Positions 51,094-59,702 of a stretch of 64,000 bases of DNA are shown piece after piece. The notes beneath the pieces were generated by a model that was given only the letters and a program-made list of their open reading frames with translations, ran no database searches and was not told where the DNA came from. Each line of letters starts with the position of its first letter. Within the stretch, counting starts at the first letter, position 1. The DNA comes from Hymenobacter sp. BT18 (GTDB taxonomy: Bacteria; Bacteroidota; Bacteroidia; Cytophagales; Hymenobacteraceae). The stretch is from the NCBI RefSeq assembly GCF_012273015.1, contig NZ_CP050954.1, forward strand, positions 4,070,001 to 4,134,000. The letters run 5' to 3'. Position numbers and translations under genes: made by a program.

Positions 51094-51721
51094 GAAGGGC
51101 AGGGGGGAGGGCGTCGGTGAGGGTGAGGGGCGGGGCCAGAAACAACGTACGTAGGCCGAGCCGCCGGGCCGTCTCAATGTGTTGAGAACTGTCTTCGATA
51201 AAAAGGGTTTCGTCGGCGCGCCAGTTCATTTCGCGCAGGGCATGCCGGAATATTTCTTCCCCCGGCTTGCGCAGGCCCACTTCTTGCGAGTAAAACACGC
51301 GGTCCAGACAATCGGCAATGCCGTGCTCCAGGCCGTACTGGGTTTTCAGCCGCCGGTTGATTTCCTCGATGTGAATCTGGTTGGTGTTCGAGAGCAGGGC
51401 CGTTTCGTGGCCCTGGGCGCGTAGCTCGGCAATGTAAGCCAGTCGCTCAGCCGGCACGTCCAGGAGCATAGCATTCCAGGCAGCGTCCAGCTCCTCATCA
51501 GTGGCCTGCAGTTCGTAGTGCGTGCGCAGCCCGGCCCTAAAGGCCTCCGGCGTAAGCCGGCCGGTTTCCATCAGGTCGAACAGCTCACTTTGCGCGGCCT
51601 GGGTGAAGGCAATGGTGCTGCCATGCTGGTGCAGGCGGGCCATGGCATCGAGGGTGCGCTGGTAGTCGATGTTGATAATAACGCCGCCGAAATCAAATAG
51701 CAGGTGGGGTTTCTTTGCCAT
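51068..51721 (-). CDS. HAD-IA family hydrolase
   Basis: 217 residues. HAD motifs: I, LLFDFGGVIINID (nucleophile Asp10; the second Asp is replaced by Gly, as in many DFGGV members); II, LLSNTNQIH; III, Lys in EVGLRKPGEEIF; IV, LFIEDSSQH. An alpha-helical C1 cap lies at about 18-90. It is a small-molecule phosphatase, perhaps acting on a sugar phosphate or FMN-like substrate; specificity cannot be told. It overlaps the protease start downstream. Confidence 0.88.
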   Translation of the reverse strand: MAKKPHLLFDFGGVIINIDYQRTLDAMARLHQHGSTIAFTQAAQSELFDLMETGRLTPEAFRAGLRTHYELQATDEELDAAWNAMLLDVPAERLAYIAELRAQGHETALLSNTNQIHIEEINRRLKTQYGLEHGIADCLDRVFYSQEVGLRKPGEEIFRHALREMNWRADETLFIEDSSQHIETARRLGLRTLFLAPPLTLTDALPPALRAFDSPSA

Positions 51722-51882
51722 GAAAGCAGGGGGTAACGTATTGGTGGTTTGCTAATTGCCTGATGAGGTGCGCATGCAGACCAGCGTCAGCGGAAGGCAG
51801 AAAGCCAGGGCCGTTGCAAATTCGCCCGCAAAAGTCGAAGTTTGCAGGGCTGAAACCAACCGCACGCGGTAGGTTTCGCACC

Positions 51883-51956
51883 GGGCCTATAGCTCAATCG
51901 GTTAGAGCAACTGACTCATAATCAGTAGGTCACTGGTTCGATTCCAGTTGGGCCCA
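51883..51956 (+). tRNA. tRNA with anticodon CAT (elongator Met or Ile2)
   Basis: 74 bases. The acceptor GGGCCTA pairs with TGGGCCC (one G-T), the discriminator is A, the D arm is AGCTCAATCGGTTAGAGC, the anticodon arm ACTGA-CTCATAA-TCAGT, and the T arm has GGTTCGATTCC. CCA is not encoded. The CAT anticodon may serve Met, or Ile(AUA) after lysidine modification; I cannot decide. It is not the initiator type. Confidence 0.9.
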
Positions 51957-51968
51957 CAAGTGTACAGG

Positions 51969-52003
51969 AAAAACCCCGTTAGCAACCTTCTGACGGGGTT
52001 TTT
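51969..52003. terminator. Intrinsic terminator after the tRNA
   Basis: AAAAACCCCGT / ACGGGGTTTTT with a 13-base loop, followed by TCTCTTTT. It is of the same type as the stranded tRNA-Arg terminator at 18702-18733. Confidence 0.85.
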
Positions 52004-52081
52004 CTCTTTTTAGGTAAAACATGGCTTTTTGGCTCATGTATGGAGCTCTAAAACGACCCCGTTAAACCAGAGCCACTACCG

Positions 52082-52675
52082 CTAATACCCTCCTTTGGCC
52101 GCTGACTTTCCACTCGGTTTTCTCATCGCGTCCTGGAGTTGGGTGAGCAGCGTCGCAGTGACCTCCTGAAAGCGCGTGCGCATGGCGGTGAGACTTCTGG
52201 CTCCATCTTCGTTGATGGCTTTCATTTCAATTAACTCAACTTCGGCCGGCTCCTGTGTGGAATCGTCCGGCCACGCAAAGACAAAATTCGTTGCCTCGTA
52301 CCGGTAGCGACCCTCCCGTAGGTACAGGCGCACGGTATAGTGCAGCCTCAGGGTGGTCGTACGAGTTCGGGGAAGGCCATTGCCCGTACTCTCCAAAGGA
52401 TAGGTACAGGCAAAAGGTTGAGCCCCCGACATGATGAGCACCTCGGTGTCCGGCTCGTGCTTAATGACCGGCGGTGTATCCGGGTGAGCCGTTCCGGTGG
52501 CCCATTCGCACGCGCGAGTCAGCAAATCGGGTTGGCTGACACCGACGACCGTCACGACGGCCTGGTAGTGGATGCGGTGCGTAACCGGGTCAAGGGGCCA
52601 TGCCATGGGGGCTTGGCCCCGCGCAACGCTGGCGAGGCACACAAGTAGGCACACAAGGGGGAATAGTGGTTTCAT
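52082..52675 (-). CDS. Secreted DUF4468-like protein
   Basis: 197 residues with a signal peptide (MKPLFPLVCLLVCLASVARG). The pattern ITHRIHYQAVVTVVGVSQPD-like start, then LLTRACEWATGTAH and RLHYTVRLYLREGRYRYEAT, matches DUF4468 (TBP-like fold), a family of small exported Bacteroidota proteins of unknown function. The C-terminal helix (about 160-190) is charged. It stands alone between the tRNA and a non-coding stretch. No enzymatic motif. Confidence 0.7.
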   Translation of the reverse strand: MKPLFPLVCLLVCLASVARGQAPMAWPLDPVTHRIHYQAVVTVVGVSQPDLLTRACEWATGTAHPDTPPVIKHEPDTEVLIMSGAQPFACTYPLESTGNGLPRTRTTTLRLHYTVRLYLREGRYRYEATNFVFAWPDDSTQEPAEVELIEMKAINEDGARSLTAMRTRFQEVTATLLTQLQDAMRKPSGKSAAKGGY

Positions 52676-53048
52676 TGGGGAAAAGGATAGGGTAACGAGT
52701 TGTGGTTCAGTAGTTTTGTCGTCGGTGCAGATGCAGCTCGACTTAACAGATTATCACTGTTATAGATAAAAAGGGACGATGATCAGGGAAGGTACATGTC
52801 GCGCCAAAGTCGACAACAGGTGTCTGCATCAAGCGCGATGCGGCTAATGGGAAAACATCAATTGCTATGGTGTGTTTTGCGGGTTAACGGCGGGGGGCGC
52901 AGAAGTATTCTGTCGGGCATGGCAGCGGAAGGTAAGACTTCACACGGCCTGTTTTTACTCGGCCATGCCAGACTACCGCCCAGCCGGACGAAGCCCGAAC
53001 CGATGGTGTAGGTGCTGCGGTTGGCCGTGGGCTTGTAGAAGCCCACGA
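52676..53048. other. Non-coding stretch, possible gene remnant
   Basis: About 370 bases without a supported gene. On the minus strand a phrase (GFYKPTANRSTYTIGSGFVR) reads like the end of a real protein but has no start or family match. Confidence 0.35.
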
Positions 53049-53085
53049 AAACCCGCTTCACGATAACGTGAAGCGGGTTTTTCTT
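53049..53085. terminator. Intrinsic terminator after the helicase gene
   Basis: AAAACCCGCTTCACG / CGTGAAGCGGGTTTTT with an ATAA loop. Confidence 0.88.
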
Positions 53086-53113
53086 TTACAGTCATGGGGT
53101 TCTGAGAAGTTTT

Positions 53114-55159
53114 TTAGGCCTGCAGAAAGGCGGGCTGCTCACCCGTGTATGTAAGAGTAAGCTGGTGCATGGCCCGGGTGCAGGCTACGTAGAGCATACT
53201 CCGATCCACCTCCGTCTTGTAATTCCGGGCCGAAGCAAAGGGCACGATTACTTCGTCGAATTCCAGCCCTTTCGCCAGGTGGGCCGTGGTGATGATGACG
53301 CCTTCCTTGAATTTGGTCGACTCATCCGTGAGCAGATATACGCCCGAGGCCTGCAGAGTCTCGTAGGCCTGCTTGGCCTGAGGCAAGGTTTTGCAGATAA
53401 TGCCCAGGGAATGACGGCCCGAAGTTTGGAAGTTCGCCAGCAGTTGCTGAATGGCCTGCAGTTCCTCTTCCTTAGTGCTGAAAGCCTGCACAGCGGGCTC
53501 CGGACCGTGTCGTTCCAGCGGGAGAATACGGGGGTTGGGGGTGATGCGCTGGGCGAAGGCGGTAATTTCGATAGTGGACCGGTAGCTGCGGTAAAGCTTC
53601 ACCACATCGGCCTGCGGAAACACCCGCTCAATGGTTTCGGCCGAGGACGCACTGTACGGATTCACCGTCTGGCTGACGTCGCCCAGAATTGTTTTGCGGC
53701 AGTGGAACAGGCGCGACAGCACCGCGTACTGCACGGGCGTGTAGTCCTGCATTTCGTCTACCAATAGGTGCTTCACGTGGCCGTAAGCCGAGGCGCCTTC
53801 CAGGCGGATGCGCAGGTAAATCAGGGCAAACACATCGGCGTACTCCAGGGGCCGGTGGTGGTCCAGCTTCAGCAGCTCCGGCCGCCCAAGCCAGCGGTAA
53901 AAATCCCGGTACAGGTCCAGCACGTTGTTGAACTTGAACATGCGCGGAATACCTTCCCCAATGGTGGCTTTTTCCTGGCCCGTGAGCTTGCGCCCGGCTT
54001 TATCGCGCACGTAGGCCCGCACATCGTTAGCCACCAGCGCAAACCGGTTGAGCAGGGGCACCCGGTGGTAGGCCCGAAACCTCTGCTGGGTGAAGGCCGC
54101 TGGCACCACGGTGCGGCCCACGCGCAGGTCGGCCACGGCGAAATAAGTGTTTTCGATGTGCAGCAGATACTGGTTGAGCTGGCTCAGAAACTCAAACGAC
54201 GACTTGAACTGAATGCGCGCAATAAAGGCCGCGTCGTGCTGCTCCAGCAAAGCCGCTACCTGGTCGAAGAACGTCTGGAACTGGTACCGGCCTTCGAGCA
54301 GGTCGGCGGCCAGCTCTTCCATGCCCATTTCCGGAATGTGCTCCTCGCCCAGCTCCGGCAGCACGTTGGAAATGTAGTCGGCAAAAACCTTGTTAGGTGA
54401 GATGATGAGAATATCCTTGGCCGAAATGGTTTCGCGGTAGCGGTAAAGCAGGAAGGCAATGCGGTGCAGGGCAATGGACGTTTTGCCCGACCCGGCCACG
54501 CCCTGAATAACCATCACCGTAGCTTCCTCGTTGCGGATCACCGCGTTCTGGTCGCGCTGGATGGTGGCGACGATGTTTTTCATCTTATCGTCGGAGGACT
54601 TGGCCAGCTCCTGCTGCAGCACGTCGTCGTGGATGTTTACGGCGCTGTCGAGCAGGAACTCCAGGCGCCCATCCCGGATTTTGTACTGCCGCTTCAGGCC
54701 GATGCGGCCGTGCACGGTGCCCGAGGGCGTGGCGTAGGAAGCTTCCCCCAGCTCAAAGTCGTAGAACAACGAAGAAATGGGCGCGCGCCAATCGTAAATC
54801 AGGTTCTGGCGCTGCTGCTCGTCGAAAAAGGAATGCACCCCGATGTACACCGGCGCAGCGGCCTGGTTCTGAGGCGCAAAATCGAGGCGGCCGAAGTACG
54901 GGGATTGAACCAGCTTAATGAGGCGGCGCTTGCGGGCCACGGCGCCTTCGCCCGTGAGGGCCATGCGGTTGATGGATTGGTCGGCGGCCACCATGTCGGC
55001 TTCGTCCATGCCCGACTGGTGCTCGTGGATGTACTGCTTTTTCTGGCGCAATTCCGTGGAAAACTGCCGGACGGCATCATCCACTCGCCGCACTGCCAGC
55101 GTGAGTTTCTCCTTGATTTCTTCCAGGTATTCTCTTTCTTCTTGCTCGGTGGCGTTCAT
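53114..55159 (-). CDS. UvrD/Rep-like superfamily 1 helicase of the HelD type
   Basis: 681 residues from the ATG at 55159 (MNATEQEEREYLEEIKEKLT); the 145-residue upstream extension is out of character and crosses a terminator. The N-terminus is a long coiled coil (about 3-75), as in HelD. Then FGRLDFAP and DWRAPISSLFYDFE (HelD-specific), Walker A VIQGVAGSGKTSIALHR, motif II HLLVDEMQDYTP, motif III FHCRKTILGDVSQTVN, and the C-terminal FIV-like VTTAHLAKGLEFDEV, then YVACTRAMHQL. HelD proteins remove or recycle stalled RNA polymerase; a DNA-helicase role is the alternative. Confidence 0.9.
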   Translation of the reverse strand: MNATEQEEREYLEEIKEKLTLAVRRVDDAVRQFSTELRQKKQYIHEHQSGMDEADMVAADQSINRMALTGEGAVARKRRLIKLVQSPYFGRLDFAPQNQAAAPVYIGVHSFFDEQQRQNLIYDWRAPISSLFYDFELGEASYATPSGTVHGRIGLKRQYKIRDGRLEFLLDSAVNIHDDVLQQELAKSSDDKMKNIVATIQRDQNAVIRNEEATVMVIQGVAGSGKTSIALHRIAFLLYRYRETISAKDILIISPNKVFADYISNVLPELGEEHIPEMGMEELAADLLEGRYQFQTFFDQVAALLEQHDAAFIARIQFKSSFEFLSQLNQYLLHIENTYFAVADLRVGRTVVPAAFTQQRFRAYHRVPLLNRFALVANDVRAYVRDKAGRKLTGQEKATIGEGIPRMFKFNNVLDLYRDFYRWLGRPELLKLDHHRPLEYADVFALIYLRIRLEGASAYGHVKHLLVDEMQDYTPVQYAVLSRLFHCRKTILGDVSQTVNPYSASSAETIERVFPQADVVKLYRSYRSTIEITAFAQRITPNPRILPLERHGPEPAVQAFSTKEEELQAIQQLLANFQTSGRHSLGIICKTLPQAKQAYETLQASGVYLLTDESTKFKEGVIITTAHLAKGLEFDEVIVPFASARNYKTEVDRSMLYVACTRAMHQLTLTYTGEQPAFLQA

Positions 55160-55321
55160 CGGGGGCGGCGCTAGGAAAACGGACCCCAAAGGTGCCAGCA
55201 ATTTCCGAGCTACCGAAGCAACGGGCGTATTTTGTCGGGTGTTGCCGGGGGCAGAAGCGGCCGGGCCAAGCTCAAGGCTTACGGGTGACACGCGGAGCGC
55301 GCGGCCGTTGAGCCCGCCCCT
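55160..55321. other. Gap upstream of the helicase gene
   Basis: With the terminator that follows, about 340 bases lack a gene. It must hold the helicase promoter; none is clear. Confidence 0.35.
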
Positions 55322-55374
55322 CCAAGCAAAAAGTCGCCCGGGAACCACGCGGCTCCCGGGCGACTTTCTGCTTG
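55322..55374. terminator. Long-stem terminator after the roadblock operon
   Basis: CCAAGCA, AAAAGTCGCCCGGGA and TCCCGGGCGACTTT, TGCTTGG form a stem of more than 20 pairs with a 10-base loop. Confidence 0.8.
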
Positions 55375-55496
55375 GATAATTCGGTAAACGGTGTGTAGCG
55401 GCGTGTTGGCAAAAATTACGTGCCAAAGGGTACCGTCCGGCGGGTAGGGCAGGCCGGGTAGTTACTGCTTTGGTAAGGCATGCAGCCCAGGTTTCG

Positions 55497-55943
55497 CTAT
55501 TCCAGCTCCTCCATACTGTTTCGAAGCGCTTCGCGGGCCATAGCCAGACTGGTTTGCCGGGCATCGGCCACCAGATAAATGAACTTACTGCCATCCGCCG
55601 TTAGCTTAATCAAGTGCAGCTGCGTGGTAAGGCTGATCAGAATGTCGTCGATGCTTTCCGTGGTCAGCTGCAGGGCGGCCAGGGCCTTCTGCTTTTGGCG
55701 GACCACTTCCGCGTTGTAAGCGGCGGCGGTTTCGGGGTTGAGGCTGCCCGCAGTAGAATGGTGGGCCAGCGTGTCGCCGGTATCGGCCTGGACTATGGCT
55801 ACGGCTACCAGCGCTGGCAGGCTCTTGAGCAAGCCTGCCAGCGCCTTTTGGGCTGCCGCAGCGGCCATAGTTGCGTTGCGGGTGGCGGCCACCTGTTTTC
55901 GATACGTGCGGGCTTTCACATCTGCGGAATTAGGGTCACCCAT
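55497..55943 (-). CDS. Roadblock/LC7-like protein (third of three paralogues)
   Basis: 148 residues from the ATG at 55943 (MGDPNSADVKARTYRKQVAA); the ATG at 55961 would overlap little and is possible. After a basic N-terminal helix, residues about 38-148 form a roadblock/LC7 fold: LPALVAVAIVQADTGDTLAH, NAEVVRQKQKALAALQLTTE, IDDILISLTTQLHLIKLTAD and KFIYLVADARQTSLAMAREA. Such proteins bind or regulate small GTPases (MglB-MglA) or scaffold signalling. It is the last gene of a four-gene operon. Confidence 0.78.
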   Translation of the reverse strand: MGDPNSADVKARTYRKQVAATRNATMAAAAAQKALAGLLKSLPALVAVAIVQADTGDTLAHHSTAGSLNPETAAAYNAEVVRQKQKALAALQLTTESIDDILISLTTQLHLIKLTADGSKFIYLVADARQTSLAMAREALRNSMEELE

Positions 55944-55970
55944 GCCGGGCCGGCGCAACAACTAGAGCGG

Positions 55971-56651
55971 TTAGAAAAACAGCCAGCGACGTGCTTTTTT
56001 GGTGGCTTTCTGCTCGGCTACCATGTCGCGGGGCAGCAGGGTAACGTCCTGCGTGCTGCTGCTGGCGACCTGAACTTCGTCGTTGGTGTAGCCGCCGTAG
56101 CCGTACACGAGGGTGTTGGTGCCGGCGGGCACGCGCAGGGCGTAGGCGCCTTCGGCGTTGGTGCTCACCCCACGCAGGCTCCCTTTTTGCAGGACCGTAG
56201 CGCCAATCAGGGGCCGGCCGTTCTCATCCAGGATGCGGCCACGCACCGTAATCATGCGGGGGGCATTGGCCGCTTCCAGGGTAGCTGGCGCGGCCAGGGT
56301 AGTTATATCCTCATCGGAGTTATTGGTGAGGTTGGTGCCGGCAAAAACGGCTCCGGCCAGCAGGGCGCCGCCCATAACCAGCGTGGCCGCCCGCTGGCGG
56401 AAGCGTTTGGGTTCGGTGCGCATCAGCTCAAACTGGCGCTGCACCCACCCAATGGGGCGCACCTGCTCGCCCTGCTGCTTCATCTCGTAGAAGCGGCGCA
56501 GCGTATCATCGGCGTGGTGGCTGTTGGATTTCAGATACGCATCCACTGCTTGCGTATGAGGTTGGGCGAGGTCACCACGTAGGTAGGCGTCGCGGTATAC
56601 GGGGAGAATTTCGCCAGTGGCGGGGTCGAAAGGGTAGGCAGTCAGTTTCAT
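55971..56651 (-). CDS. Membrane protein with carboxypeptidase-regulatory-like (CarboxypepD_reg) domain
   Basis: 226 residues. The cytoplasmic N-terminal part (1-90) contains VDAYLKSNSHHADDTLRRFY and a basic stretch, then one membrane helix (about 88-104, AATLVMGGALLAGAVFAG). Residues about 135-200 form an exported beta-sandwich (ITVRGRILDENGRPLIGATV, PAGTNTLVYGYGGYTND). The layout resembles anti-sigma-factor or TonB-linked regulatory proteins, but no zinc-finger motif is seen. It lies between the second and third roadblock genes and may be their membrane partner. Confidence 0.65.
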   Translation of the reverse strand: MKLTAYPFDPATGEILPVYRDAYLRGDLAQPHTQAVDAYLKSNSHHADDTLRRFYEMKQQGEQVRPIGWVQRQFELMRTEPKRFRQRAATLVMGGALLAGAVFAGTNLTNNSDEDITTLAAPATLEAANAPRMITVRGRILDENGRPLIGATVLQKGSLRGVSTNAEGAYALRVPAGTNTLVYGYGGYTNDEVQVASSSTQDVTLLPRDMVAEQKATKKARRWLFF

Positions 56652-56730
56652 TGCTTCAAAGAATAAAGGTGATGGAGGAGAAGTGCGAGAGAAGCATAAG
56701 CAGCGTCAGCTTATGCCGGAAGTAGGCCGA

Positions 56731-57177
56731 TTATTCTCCGGCGCAGGCGCGTATCACTGCCCGGGCCAGAGCCAGGTTGGTGTCGCGGCTATCGACGGCG
56801 AGGTAGAGCAACTGACGGCCTCCGGGTAGCGGGCGTAACAAGTGCAGCTGCCCGCTGAGCGTGATGAGGATGTCGTCAATCTGTTCGTTGGGCAGGCGCA
56901 GGGCGTGCAGGGCTTGCTTGGTCTGGCGCACCACTTCCGCGTTATAGCCACAGATTTTGGTCACGTTGGCGTCGCGGGAGGTGGTGTAACTCGCCAGTGG
57001 CTGGCCCGAGCTTAGCCCGATGACGGCTGCAACCAATACTTCCGGCAAATCGGCCAGCACGCGCTTGAGCATGGCTTCGGCGGCGGTGCGCTCGGGGCCG
57101 GCGGCCGCATCCGAAACGATGCGGTGGGTGACGCGGCCCGCACCAAATGGCAGACGTTGCAGGAAATCAAGTTTCAT
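56731..57177 (-). CDS. Roadblock/LC7-like protein (second paralogue)
   Basis: 148 residues from the ATG at 57177 (MKLDFLQRLPFGAGRVTHRI); the ATG at 57207 is less likely. The domain at about 35-148 has LPEVLVAAVIGLSSGQPLAS, NAEVVRQTKQALHALRLPNE, IDDILITLSGQLHLLRPLPG and QLLYLAVDSRDTNLALARAV. It is clearly paralogous to its two neighbours but more diverged (ICGYNAEVV where the others have AAAYN). No small GTPase gene lies nearby. Confidence 0.78.
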   Translation of the reverse strand: MKLDFLQRLPFGAGRVTHRIVSDAAAGPERTAAEAMLKRVLADLPEVLVAAVIGLSSGQPLASYTTSRDANVTKICGYNAEVVRQTKQALHALRLPNEQIDDILITLSGQLHLLRPLPGGRQLLYLAVDSRDTNLALARAVIRACAGE

Positions 57178-57265
57178 GGAGGCGAAGGCGCCCCGACCCA
57201 CAATCATCAGCTTCGCTGCCAGTGGTGGCGCAGCCGGGCGGGGTCCGAGGGTTTAGGCAGTGCGC

Positions 57266-57646
57266 TTAGTTGAGCTGGCTTACATGGTCGCGCAATACCT
57301 CGCGGGCAATAGCCAGGTTGGTGTCGCGGGAGTTCACCACCAGGTAAATGAATTTGGTGCCGTTATCCGTCAGCTTCAGCAAGTGCGACTGGTTGCTGAG
57401 GGAGATGAGGATGTCCTCAATTTTCTCGCCCTGCAGCTTCAGCGCCGACATGGCTTTCTGCTTCTGCTTCACCACTTCCGTGTTGTAAGCGGCGGCCGTA
57501 TCGGGGTTGATGGCGGGAGAGTTGGAGTGGGATGCCAGGCTCATGCCGGAGGTAACGTCAACGACGGCTACTGCCATCAGGCCGGGCAGATCGGATAGGA
57601 TGCCCTGCACTACTTTACCAGCAGGAGAATTGTCAGAGTACGCCAT
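57266..57646 (-). CDS. Roadblock/LC7-like protein (first paralogue)
   Basis: 126 residues, essentially one roadblock/LC7 domain: LPGLMAVAVVDVTSGMSLAS, NTEVVKQKQKAMSALKLQGE, IEDILISLSNQSHLLKLTDN and KFIYLVVNSRDTNLAIAREV. It is the promoter-proximal gene of the operon 57646-55497. It lies downstream of the Crp/Fnr gene on the same strand after a 420-base regulatory-looking gap. It is the shortest of the three and so closest to a classical MglB-like unit. Confidence 0.8.
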   Translation of the reverse strand: MAYSDNSPAGKVVQGILSDLPGLMAVAVVDVTSGMSLASHSNSPAINPDTAAAYNTEVVKQKQKAMSALKLQGEKIEDILISLSNQSHLLKLTDNGTKFIYLVVNSRDTNLAIAREVLRDHVSQLN

Positions 57647-58067
57647 GGTAGGGGAAGGTTGAGTGGTGGAAAAATGAAAAAATAGAGTTTAGGAAAGGCA
57701 CGCTCCGCCAGAGCTTCTGGTGAGGCGTTTTTTTATACTATTACTGGTGGTGGTAGAGTGCCGTTTTAAACGATTAAGGCTTTTTTAGGGCTTTTAGGGC
57801 GTTTAAATGCGCTTTAGGTGCTGCCTTAAGCCGGAGCTTAAGTAAAGAGGAGCAAGGCGTAGGATAAGTGATATGAGGTACTATATTGTAGTTTAATCAG
57901 TTTTTATATGCTTCTGCTTGTCTTTGATAAGTTCAATTCATCTGCTTTTCATGTTATCAAATTACAAGGGTAGAATCGATTTAAAAAATGACGTACATCA
58001 CTTTTTCAGTTGATTCATCTCAATTTCTAAACATGCTGCAACCCCGACGGTTTACTTCCCTTGGGGC
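57647..58067. promoter_or_regulatory. Long upstream region of the roadblock operon with palindromes and an FNR-like site
   Basis: 420 bases without a gene. It contains TTGATTCATCTCAA (58010-58023), one mismatch from the FNR/Crp-type box TTGAT-N4-ATCAA. A TTTAAACG...CGTTTAAA inverted repeat lies near 57767-57806, and CTTAAG repeats follow. The adjacent gene encodes a Crp/Fnr regulator, so control of this operon by it is plausible. Confidence 0.4.
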
Positions 58068-58793
58068 TCAGTCGTACTGGGTACTGATTTCAACCAGGGT
58101 CTGGGGCTGCAGGAGAGTAATACTACTGCCCTTGGTAGCTATAATACCCTCTTCCTTCAGTTCCGAGAGCAGTCGGCTCACGGTTTCCTTGGCGGTGCCC
58201 ACAAGGGAAGCCAGGTCTTCCCGGGAAATAGCAATTGTAAAGAGCTGGGAAGCATCCTGATGGTAGGTATCACGCAAGAGCAGCAACGCTTCGGCCAACC
58301 GCTCCCGCACCGGCTTATAAGCCATAGTCAGGGTGCGGTGGTCGGCCATGTTCAGGGCCTGAGAAAGCTGCTTCATGATAGCCCCCACAAACTGTACGTT
58401 CGATTGCAGCAGCGTCAGGATGTCCTGGCGTGGAATCAGACAGGCTACGCAGTCTTCCAGCGCCACTGCCGAGGTTTGGTAGGTTGTTTCGCCCAGCAGC
58501 GCGCATACGCCCACCACGTCGCCGGTATTGGCCAGCCGAATAATCTGCTCTTTGCCGTCGCCCGCTATTTTGGTGATTTTGACTTTTCCCTGATAGATGC
58601 AATGTAAGCCCTGGCATTGGCTGCCTTGGGTGTAAATCAACTGGCCTTTGAGGTAGAACTGGCTGACTTTACTGGTGGAAAGCAGCGCCAGTTGCTCGTG
58701 CTGGCAGGCGCTGAGAAGGCCTTGTTGCGCGCAGGGGCAAGAAGAGCAGTTCGGAACGCCATGTTTTTTGGGTAAATGGGAACCGTATCTCAT
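58068..58793 (-). CDS. Crp/Fnr-family transcriptional regulator with N-terminal cysteine cluster
   Basis: 241 residues. The N-terminus has C16, C19, C21 and C30 (NCSSCPCAQQGLLSAC), similar to FNR-type cluster ligands; further Cys lie in VGVCALLG and EDCVACL. The cyclic-nucleotide-fold domain (about 35-145) has GKVKITKIAGDGKEQIIRLA. The C-terminal HTH_Crp is ISREDLASLVGTAKETVSRL. An oxygen- or redox-sensing Fe-S role is possible, as is NO response. The promoter region upstream has TAGTTATG, one mismatch from TAnnTTTG. Confidence 0.85.
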   Translation of the reverse strand: MRYGSHLPKKHGVPNCSSCPCAQQGLLSACQHEQLALLSTSKVSQFYLKGQLIYTQGSQCQGLHCIYQGKVKITKIAGDGKEQIIRLANTGDVVGVCALLGETTYQTSAVALEDCVACLIPRQDILTLLQSNVQFVGAIMKQLSQALNMADHRTLTMAYKPVRERLAEALLLLRDTYHQDASQLFTIAISREDLASLVGTAKETVSRLLSELKEEGIIATKGSSITLLQPQTLVEISTQYD

Positions 58794-59157
58794 ACCATAA
58801 CTACCGTCAACATCAACAACACTGTTCAGTTATAAGTAAAGCTAACCTTTCAGCGGACTTGTTGATTAGGCTCCTCAATAAAAATATTAATTATTTTAAT
58901 TTGATGCCCATTTGTGGGCTTGGAGTGACCTTCGGTATGATTATTTTAATTATATTATTAGTTAGATACTATTCCCAATAAGTGGAAGCGGCCCCTGTCT
59001 TTTCCCAGGTTGGGCCAGTAATTTCGGGTAGGCGTTTACGGCCCTGGGCTATACAGGCCAGGAGCCGCTGGCAGCCGAAGGCTTCGTAGCAGCGCAGGGC
59101 TCCTGCCACGCCTGAGAGACGACGCAGCAGCCCGGTAACCCGAGAAAAGAGCCGGGC
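58794..59157. other. Intergenic region, no gene supported
   Basis: About 360 bases. The first half is AT-rich (promoter of the Crp/Fnr gene), the second GC-rich with a possible terminator (AGCCCGG / CCGGGCT, 59129-59157) for the cupin gene. Confidence 0.4.
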
Positions 59158-59661
59158 TCAGCGGCCGAAATCGTCCTGCAGCCGCACAATATCGTCTTCA
59201 TCGGAGGGCCAGCCGGCCTGCGTGTGCTGCCAGATTTCGGCTACTATTCCCCAGGTGGCCAGCCCTACGAGGCGGTGCCGCTCACCCTGGCGCAGCAGGA
59301 GAGACTGACCCGGCCCGTACGTCTGGAGGGGGCCTTCTTCGTTGGTGGAACTGGTAGCTACTCCAACCGGGCCCTGCACCACCCGCCAGATTTCGGCCCG
59401 GCGGTGGTGGTACTGCCACGATAGGCGCTGGTGCGGGGCCACGAGCAGCAGCTTGGGGCTTAGCTTGCCGGAAATACGGAGTTCCTCCACGCTCATACCC
59501 GCGAAGTAGGCGTCGGCGAAGGGCTGGGCCTGGGCCTCGTCGAGCACGAAGAATCCGCCCCAGGGCCGGGTTCGATCCTGCTGGATGATGCCAAAACCCT
59601 GCTCTCGGAGTTGGTGCTCAACTTGTTGAAATAATTCCTGCCGGGACAACGCCGTACGCAT
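59158..59661 (-). CDS. Cupin protein related to type II mannose-6-phosphate isomerase
   Basis: 167 residues. RPWGGFFVLDE (about 32-42) and SPKLLLVAPHQRLSWQYHHR (about 68-87) with RRAEIWRVVQG are the core phrases of the phosphomannose-isomerase/GMP C-terminal cupin, with His ligands in QYHHRRAE. It is shorter than bifunctional ManC/PMI enzymes. It may isomerise a sugar phosphate or be a sugar-binding cupin. It starts 41 bases after the LacI-type regulator stop on the same strand, so it is probably co-transcribed. Confidence 0.75.
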   Translation of the reverse strand: MRTALSRQELFQQVEHQLREQGFGIIQQDRTRPWGGFFVLDEAQAQPFADAYFAGMSVEELRISGKLSPKLLLVAPHQRLSWQYHHRRAEIWRVVQGPVGVATSSTNEEGPLQTYGPGQSLLLRQGERHRLVGLATWGIVAEIWQHTQAGWPSDEDDIVRLQDDFGR

Positions 59662-59702
59662 AAACCTGGGAAAGATGAAGAAGCGGGTGGGAGTGGCTTA
59701 GT

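Noticed and set aside
52796..53061. Short ORFs near the HelD terminator
   Set aside because: Overlapping frames on both strands without family features; at most a decayed gene end.
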